Part shown: positions 33,915 through 39,097 of the stretch, one piece after another
Layout: every line of letters begins with the position of its first letter
Position numbering within the stretch: position 1 is the first letter of the stretch
From: an uncultured Mycoplasmatota bacterium
GTDB taxonomy: Bacteria > Bacillota_I > Bacilli_A > RF39 > UBA660
Direction of reading: 5' to 3'
DNA: 39,097 nucleotides
Assembly (NCBI GenBank): GCA_946528555.1
Contig: CAMMYS010000035.1
Coordinates: forward strand, 1 to 39,097
Made by a program: the position numbers and the translations under genes
Notes under the pieces: model-generated
Database searches by the model: none
Told to the model about the DNA's origin: nothing
Seen by the model: the letters and a program-made list of their open reading frames with translations, nothing else

Positions 33915-34577
33915 TTAGTCTATTGTAAGCTTTCTAGTTAATCCTTTTTCTTCATGATATTCTTCTAAAGTAACCCAATCACCATGATTATATAAATCTT
34001 GAGCTAAATCTTTACCTACATATCTATAATGCCAAGGCTCATACATAATACCTGTTATTTCTTCTTTTCCTTCAGGATATCTTAAGATAAAACCATATTT
34101 ATAAGCATTTTCTCTCATCCAAGCTCTTTCTTCTTCTGTAGTTTCTAATTGATATTCACCATTTCTATAACAAGCTATATCAAATGCATAACCTGTTTGA
34201 TGTTCAGAACATCCAGGTAATGCTATTTTACTTATAGTTTCTTCATATGCTAATCTATTAATATCTTTTAAATTAACCCCAGATGATAACATATGTAATG
34301 TATTTTTAGCATATTGATTAATAAACATTCCTGCTTGTTCACTAAAACTTCTATATCCACTATCTACAGTAATATGTAATCCATCTTTCATTGAAGCAAA
34401 TTCTAAATCAATAAATGGAACATATATAGTAGCACTAATTAATGGTTTCATATGTGGATTTGCATATTCATGAAAATTTTGTTCATTATTATCAACTGAA
34501 ATTAAATAACTAGGAACATAATTATATCTTAATCTATTTTCTTTATTAACTAAAGCATCTACTGATATATCACTCAT
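33915..34577 (-). CDS. D-alanyl-D-alanine carboxypeptidase, VanY/M15B type
   Basis: This protein has 220 residues from the ATG at 34575-34577, eight bases after AAGGAG; a TTG two codons earlier is less well placed. The LAS-family zinc site is complete: SGYRS, then SEHQTGYAFDI (the S-x-H-x-x-G-x-A-x-D motif, about 125-135) and EPWHYRYVG (E-x-x-H, about 180). Such enzymes trim terminal D-Ala from peptidoglycan peptides. No signal peptide or membrane anchor is seen at the N-terminus, which is odd for a wall enzyme and suggests either cytosolic precursor trimming or an unusual export route. It has a near-consensus promoter. Confidence 0.9.
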   Translation of the reverse strand: MSDISVDALVNKENRLRYNYVPSYLISVDNNEQNFHEYANPHMKPLISATIYVPFIDLEFASMKDGLHITVDSGYRSFSEQAGMFINQYAKNTLHMLSSGVNLKDINRLAYEETISKIALPGCSEHQTGYAFDIACYRNGEYQLETTEEERAWMRENAYKYGFILRYPEGKEEITGIMYEPWHYRYVGKDLAQDLYNHGDWVTLEEYHEEKGLTRKLTID

Positions 34578-34606
34578 TTCCAAAACTCCTTTTCAAAACT
34601 GGGCAT

Positions 34607-34635
34607 ATTATACCATAAAAAAGGCAAAAAGTCAA
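34607..34635 (-). promoter_or_regulatory. Promoter of the vanY-type gene, nested in a terminator
   Basis: TTGACT (34630-34635), a 17-base spacer and a perfect TATAAT (34607-34612) on the minus strand. This is the strongest promoter match in the window. The -35 is the loop of the trmK terminator and overlaps the trmK TGA stop. Confidence 0.8.
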
Positions 34636-34643
34636 TTTTTGCC
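34617..34643 (-). terminator. dnaG-rpoD-trmK operon terminator
   Basis: The stem GGCAAAAA (34623-34630) with TTTTTGCC (34636-34643) has a loop of five that contains most of the trmK TGA, and is followed by six T on the minus strand. Confidence 0.8.
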
Positions 34644-35243
34644 CTTTAATAAACTTAGTAAATAAGTTATTTTATCATTTTTATTTTTAGATGATTTTTT
34701 AATATTAATATATTTATTCTTTAAAAATTCTAAATATTCTTTATATAATTTATCATCTTTGTGATTTAAACCAAAATTAATTTCATAATCACTATATTCT
34801 CTATTTCCAGGTATAAATAATATTAAATCATAATATTTATTATTTTCTTTTATTATTAATTCACTATCAACCATATAATTTAATTCATTCATTTTAGTTC
34901 TTAAAATATCATGATAATTATTTGAAATAGTTATTATTTTATTAAATTTTAACTTTGTATTACTTAGAATTTCTAATATTGTATGAGTACCCATACCAGC
35001 AAGTACTAATGTATCTGCTTCACACCCTTGTATATTTTCTAAACCATTTGAAACTCTTAAGTCTATTAAATCACTTTTAATGTCATTTTTAGCCCTTTTT
35101 ATGACATTTTCACTTACATCCGATGCAATTGACGGTTGATTTCTTTTAGCCAATAACAAGGCTAATTTAGCTTGATCACACCCCACATCAACAACTTTAT
35201 CAGTTTCAGATATAAATGAATATATAGCTTCTATTCTATTCAA
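34632..35243 (-). CDS. trmK: tRNA (adenine(22)-N1)-methyltransferase TrmK
   Basis: This 203-residue Rossmann-fold methyltransferase is a little shorter than Bacillus TrmK (about 235). The S-adenosylmethionine site is [16 protein letters not shown] (residues 16-31); [15 protein letters not shown] and [18 protein letters not shown] follow, the last with the family's GMG motif. TrmK methylates A22 of tRNA-Ser and tRNA-Tyr. It lies right after rpoD as in many Firmicutes, overlapping it by 8 bases. The start is a TTG inside the end of rpoD with no clear ribosome site, so it probably relies on coupling. It ends in TGA within the terminator, direct evidence that TGA is a stop in this genome. Confidence 0.88.
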   Translation of the reverse strand: MNRIEAIYSFISETDKVVDVGCDQAKLALLLAKRNQPSIASDVSENVIKRAKNDIKSDLIDLRVSNGLENIQGCEADTLVLAGMGTHTILEILSNTKLKFNKIITISNNYHDILRTKMNELNYMVDSELIIKENNKYYDLILFIPGNREYSDYEINFGLNHKDDKLYKEYLEFLKNKYINIKKSSKNKNDKITYLLSLLKGKN

Positions 35244-36330
35244 TTAAGAAATCTTTTAATTTCTTAGCTCTAGATGGGTGTCTTAATTTTCTAAGAGCTT
35301 TTGCTTCAATTTGTCTAATTCTTTCTCTTGTTACTTTAAATTGTTTACCAACTTCTTCTAAAGTATGAGAAGAACCATCAAATAAACCAAATCTAAGTTC
35401 TAATACTTCTTTTTCTCTTACAGTTAAAGTATCTAATACTTCTCTTAATTCATCTTTTAATATTTCATATGTTGCAAAATCTTCAGGTGACATTGTTCTT
35501 TCATCTGCTAAGAAATCACCTAAATGTGAATCATCTTCTTCTCCAATTGGAGTTTCTAAAGATACTGGATCTTGACTAATTTTTCTAATTTCAGCAATCT
35601 TATCTACTGATAATCCCATTTTCTTAGATAATTCTTGATCAGTAGGTTCTCTATTTAATTCTAGAGTCATTTGTCTTTCAATTCTAGCCATTTTATTAAT
35701 AGTTTCAACCATATGAACAGGAACTCTAATTGTTCTTGCTTGATCAGCTAAAGCTCTTGTAATAGCTTGTCTAATCCACCATGTAGCATATGTAGAAAAT
35801 TTATATCCTTTATCATAATCAAATTTTTCTACTGCTTTCATTAATCCTATATTACCTTCTTGAATTAAATCTAAGAATAATAATCCTCTACCAACATATC
35901 TTTTAGCAATAGAAACAACTAAACGTAAGTTAGATTCAGCAAGTAGATTTTTAGCATGTTCATCACCATCTGCTACTCTTTTAGATAATTCTTGTTCTTC
36001 TTCTAAAGTAAGAAGACTTATTTTACCTATTTCTTTAAGATACATTCTTACATTATCATTAACTGACATATCTTTACTTTCATCAGGTACATCATCAATA
36101 ATAATATCATCTTTAAGATCTATTTCTCCTCCGCCCTCATCTTCATCTTCAGCTCTTACTTCAATTTTATTTTCAGTAAGTACATTATATAATTCATCTA
36201 AGGCATTACTGTCTAAATCTAAATCTAATGTTTTTTTAGCAATTTGCTCATAAGTTAAATATCCTTGTTCTTTACCTGTTTTAACTAATTCTTCTATTCT
36301 TTCATCAAAAGATTTAATATTGTTTACCAT
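35236..36330 (-). CDS. rpoD: Primary sigma factor RpoD/SigA
   Basis: This 364-residue sigma-70 is of Bacillus SigA size (371). A short region 1.1 is followed by an acidic linker. Region 1.2-2.1 begins [19 protein letters not shown]; region 2.3-2.4 reads [20 protein letters not shown] (-10 recognition and melting). Region 3 follows, then region 4.2 [20 protein letters not shown] (-35 recognition). It should read the TTGACA/TATAAT-like promoters found here. The gene overlaps dnaG by 7 bases and trmK by 8, so all three are one operon, the classic macromolecular-synthesis arrangement without rpsU. Confidence 0.98.
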   Translation of the reverse strand: MVNNIKSFDERIEELVKTGKEQGYLTYEQIAKKTLDLDLDSNALDELYNVLTENKIEVRAEDEDEGGGEIDLKDDIIIDDVPDESKDMSVNDNVRMYLKEIGKISLLTLEEEQELSKRVADGDEHAKNLLAESNLRLVVSIAKRYVGRGLLFLDLIQEGNIGLMKAVEKFDYDKGYKFSTYATWWIRQAITRALADQARTIRVPVHMVETINKMARIERQMTLELNREPTDQELSKKMGLSVDKIAEIRKISQDPVSLETPIGEEDDSHLGDFLADERTMSPEDFATYEILKDELREVLDTLTVREKEVLELRFGLFDGSSHTLEEVGKQFKVTRERIRQIEAKALRKLRHPSRAKKLKDFLIE

Positions 36331-38060
36331 TTCAACACTTCCTTATTTATATTTTCAATCTTTTTAGCTATTTCTATTTTCTTATTAATATCTAATGTAT
36401 TAGCCATTTGTAATTTTAAACTTTCTATTCTAGATTTAACTGTATATTCTTTAATAGTATCAAAATACTCATCTAGTTCTTTTTCATCAAACTCATCATT
36501 ATTATGATATTTATTTACTTCTTTTAATGTATTATTTAATTTTTCATCATCTGCTATATAATCAATAAAATCACCATAATCAAAATAACCATAATTATTT
36601 TTAAATTCTAATATCTTATATGCAAGAGAACTTCTATCATCATTTATTAAATAACCAAGTCTATTTTCAAAATGAAGTATTACATCATCATAATGAAGCA
36701 TTAAATATAATATTCTTATTTCACTAATATCATATTTATTATATTTTTTCTCTTTCTTTTCTTCTTTAATTTCTTCTTTTTTTACTACATTATTACTAGT
36801 AACTAATTTATTTTTTATAACTGATTCATCTATATTAAATTCATCTGCTAATTCTTTAATTTTCAATTCTTTTAATATATCATCATCAAGTTTATTTAAT
36901 GAATCTATAGCTTCATTTATATATTCACTAATACTAACAGAATCTCTCATATCTTTATTTGATTTTAAATAATTTAATTTAAAATCAATAAATGATAACC
37001 TATTCTTATAAGATATATCAAATGCATCTTTTCCTTTATTAGAAATATATTCATCACTATCTTTATAATCATCAAATACGATTACACTAGCATCTATATT
37101 ATTTTTGATTAATTCATCTCCAATTGATATAGTTGCTATTTTACCAGCTTTATCTTGGTCTAGATTTAATATAACTTTACATTTTAATTTAATAATCTTT
37201 TCTAAATTTTCTTTAGTAAAAGCTGTTCCCATTAATGCTATTACATTTTTATATCCAATACTAGATACTCTAATAGCATCCATGAATCCTTCACATATAA
37301 TTATTTCTTTTGATTTTTTTATATGCGGTAATGCATTATTAATGTTATACATCACATTACTTTTTCTAAAAATCTTAGTTTCTTTAGAATTAACATATTT
37401 AGATGTATCATCATTTAAATCTGCTGGTAAATATTTTCTTCCTGAAAAAGCAATTACTCTACTATTCTCATCAAGTATTGGAAATATGATTCTATTTTGA
37501 AAAGTATCATATAAACCATTCTCATTTTCTTTGCAAATATCAATTTCAAGTAAATCACTTTCAGAATATTTCTTTTTTAAAATATTTGTTAATTTGTTTT
37601 GAGTAGCAAGTCCAATATCAAACTCACTAATTAATTCTTTAGTAAGTTTTCTATCTTCTAAATATTTCATTGCTTCTTTACCATCTGCAGATAATAAATT
37701 ATTTTTATAATACTTTAGTACAGTATCATTTATTTCATAATATTTATCATAAGCAGTTGTTTTTTTAGGTTCTTTTACATCAAGCTTAATACCTGCTCTA
37801 TTAGCAAGCAATTTCAGTGCTTCTACAAAACTAATACCATTATATTTTTGAACGAAGGTAATAACATTACCACTTTCTCCACAAGAAAAGCATTTATATA
37901 TTTGTTTATCAGGATGAACACTAAATGATGGTGAATGATCATCATGAAACGGACAAACTGCTTTATATTTATCATCAAGACTTATGTATTCACTAATAAC
38001 ATCAACTATATTATTACTAGATTTTATCTCGTTAATCTTCTCTTGAGGAATAGTATTCAT
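36324..38060 (-). CDS. dnaG: DNA primase DnaG
   Basis: This 578-residue protein is of normal primase size (about 580-600). The N-terminal zinc finger is [20 protein letters not shown] then KCFSCG (about 37-62), followed by the RNA polymerase domain with the Toprim fold: [12 protein letters not shown] (about 250) and NLDQDKAGK (about 300). The C-terminal part (about 430-578) is helical and highly charged and would bind the DnaB helicase; it is poorly conserved. It makes RNA primers for replication. GGAGG stands seven bases ahead of the ATG. It is first in the dnaG-rpoD-trmK operon. Confidence 0.97.
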   Translation of the reverse strand: MNTIPQEKINEIKSSNNIVDVISEYISLDDKYKAVCPFHDDHSPSFSVHPDKQIYKCFSCGESGNVITFVQKYNGISFVEALKLLANRAGIKLDVKEPKKTTAYDKYYEINDTVLKYYKNNLLSADGKEAMKYLEDRKLTKELISEFDIGLATQNKLTNILKKKYSESDLLEIDICKENENGLYDTFQNRIIFPILDENSRVIAFSGRKYLPADLNDDTSKYVNSKETKIFRKSNVMYNINNALPHIKKSKEIIICEGFMDAIRVSSIGYKNVIALMGTAFTKENLEKIIKLKCKVILNLDQDKAGKIATISIGDELIKNNIDASVIVFDDYKDSDEYISNKGKDAFDISYKNRLSFIDFKLNYLKSNKDMRDSVSISEYINEAIDSLNKLDDDILKELKIKELADEFNIDESVIKNKLVTSNNVVKKEEIKEEKKEKKYNKYDISEIRILYLMLHYDDVILHFENRLGYLINDDRSSLAYKILEFKNNYGYFDYGDFIDYIADDEKLNNTLKEVNKYHNNDEFDEKELDEYFDTIKEYTVKSRIESLKLQMANTLDINKKIEIAKKIENINKEVLKW

Positions 38061-38140
38061 TTTTTGCCTCCATTAAATATATACGACGAAATTTTCAAAA
38101 ACACTTCTTTTTTTGGTAAATATTTCAAAAAATCCTTCAT

Positions 38141-38169
38141 ATGATACCACATTTAGTGATTTTTTACAA
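38141..38169 (-). promoter_or_regulatory. Probable dnaG-rpoD-trmK promoter
   Basis: TTGTAA (38164-38169), a 17-base spacer and TATCAT (38141-38146) on the minus strand, leaving a leader of about 75 bases before the dnaG start. Confidence 0.5.
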
Positions 38170-38177
38170 TAAAATTA

Positions 38178-38206
38178 AAAATACTAATTATTAAAATTAG
38201 TATTTT
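38178..38206 (-). terminator. Terminator of the right-edge secreted-protein gene
   Basis: A perfect 12-bp stem (AAAATACTAATT with AATTAGTATTTT) and a 5-base loop. The T-run on the minus strand (TTTTTAATTTTA) is good. Confidence 0.75.
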
Positions 38207-38214
38207 TTATATTG

Positions 38215-39097
38215 TTAATTAAAATCCCATCCACAATTATCTCCAGTACAGCCACAACCTCCACCAGCCTTTGGATATATACCACCACCGCATAAATCTC
38301 CTAGGCCACATTTATAATAAAAACCAATTGTAAATTGACATGTACCGCAATAAGTATCACCTGCGTAGATTTCTGCTTCCCAATCTCCTGATGCTGTTAC
38401 TCTACAATGATCAGAAATAGATCTATAACCGCTATCTATATTTGCACCATGTGTAGGATCAACCTCATGAATTCTACACGTTATATTCCCTGAACCACCA
38501 GATATTGAAAGCCCATATCTATTACCATTATAACACCAACCAGGAGTAAAACGAAAACCTGTTCCACCACCCGTATCACAGTTTATTACTGGACAAACAT
38601 TAGCTCTTTCACATTGTTTAGTTGTTTCATTATATGTGTAACCACTATCACAAGTTATTTCAGGTACTCCATTATCAACAATGCAACTTCCATTTGTTAT
38701 ATCTGGACAGTCTTCCCACCAATAAGCATACAATGTATGATCAGAAGCTGTTGTTACTTTCGTTGTTGATTCTACCTTATTTGTATATGCAGTTTCTTTA
38801 TACCAACCTTTAAATGTATATCCTGTTCTTGTTGGTGTTGGTAGAGTTCCATATGTAGAATCATATGTTACGCTCTTTGTACATGATTTTGAACTTGAAT
38901 TAAATGTATATCCACTTCCACATGTACTACTTGTCCATGCAGTTCCTCCGTTTACATTATATGTTACTGTATATTTATTTGCTGTCCACTTAGCATACAA
39001 AGTAACAGTTGCACCATTTGTTTCAGTTAAATTATTAACGCTTGCTTTATTTGAATATACAACTGAACCATCAGCACTTTCTGCCCATCCTGCAAAT
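38215..39097 (-). CDS. InlB-repeat, cysteine-rich surface protein, C-terminal part
   Basis: The open frame runs off the right edge, giving about 294 residues of C-terminus. Two Listeria-Bacteroides repeats are visible: the first is the tail FAGWAESADGSVVYSNKAS ending VTLYAKWTAN; the second runs YTVTYNVNGG ... GYTFKGWYKE ... TLYAYWW. An insert in the second repeat (SSTCGSGYTFNSSSKSCTKS) looks like a cysteine hairpin spliced in. The final 180 residues carry about 18 cysteines, ending in GGGCGCTGDNCGWDFN. No LPXTG motif or membrane tail is present. It belongs to the same broad class as the 234-3191 protein but is not a close copy. A start at the TTG near 39000 would cut a repeat and is not real. 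Confidence 0.85.
   Translation of the reverse strand, partial: FAGWAESADGSVVYSNKASVNNLTETNGATVTLYAKWTANKYTVTYNVNGGTAWTSSTCGSGYTFNSSSKSCTKSVTYDSTYGTLPTPTRTGYTFKGWYKETAYTNKVESTTKVTTASDHTLYAYWWEDCPDITNGSCIVDNGVPEITCDSGYTYNETTKQCERANVCPVINCDTGGGTGFRFTPGWCYNGNRYGLSISGGSGNITCRIHEVDPTHGANIDSGYRSISDHCRVTASGDWEAEIYAGDTYCGTCQFTIGFYYKCGLGDLCGGGIYPKAGGGCGCTGDNCGWDFN

Noticed and set aside
1..39097. CRISPR array, insertion sequence, prophage, rRNA, replication origin
   Set aside because: No spaced direct repeats, transposase or integrase motifs, rRNA-like sequence, or clustered DnaA boxes were seen on reading; the gene set is mostly ordinary chromosome.
1..39097. Mycoplasma genetic code (TGA as tryptophan)
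   Set aside because: TGA ends trmK within its terminator, tryptophans are TGG, and no essential gene contains an internal TGA.

Overview
The window is AT-rich and densely coded, mostly on the minus strand. It looks like a chromosome segment from an uncultured low-GC Bacilli/Mollicutes-related bacterium, of the gut RF39-like kind. The reasons are the dnaG-rpoD-trmK, nusB-xseA-xseB and ftsA-ftsZ clusters, a T-box in front of pheST, strong AGGAGG ribosome sites, a gram-positive type VII secretion ATPase, and InlB-type (Listeria-Bacteroides) repeat surface proteins. The code is standard: TGA is a real stop in trmK and in the gene before ftsA, and tryptophan is TGG. The lineage is an inference.

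Left arm (1-9400): two tandem paralogous secreted proteins (one cut by the window edge) lie downstream of a compact type VII secretion locus. In transcription order this locus holds two WXG100-like proteins, a coiled-coil protein, EssC and an EsaB/YukD ubiquitin-like protein. EssA, EssB and EsaA are not encoded here. The middle (9400-20700) is housekeeping: nusB-xseA-xseB, frr, an unrecognised coiled-coil gene, pheST with its T-box, ftsA-ftsZ with an unrecognised anchored protein upstream, and a plus-strand Y-family polymerase with a near-perfect LexA box at its transcription/translation start.

The right half (20700-39097) has a probable ATP-grasp enzyme, serS, a PrsA-like lipoprotein foldase, recX, a pilin-like small protein, a CofE-domain protein, a two-gene minimal SUF system, tRNA-Leu(CAA), an unknown gene, PPi-type phosphofructokinase, an 1135-residue protein that appears to be an array of Clp-N-like repeats fused to a TelA-like C-terminus, a VanY-type carboxypeptidase, the trmK-rpoD-dnaG operon, and the C-terminal part of another InlB-repeat, cysteine-rich protein.

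The most unusual signals are (i) the 1135-aa repeat/TelA-like fusion, (ii) the reduced type VII locus next to cysteine-rich secreted proteins, (iii) at least four junctions where the -35 element of one gene lies in the hairpin loop of the preceding gene's terminator, and (iv) the LexA box overlapping the polymerase's start region. No CRISPR array, insertion sequence, rRNA or origin was seen. The only gap over 300 bases (16131-16453) is filled by the pheS T-box leader, its promoter and the ftsZ terminator.
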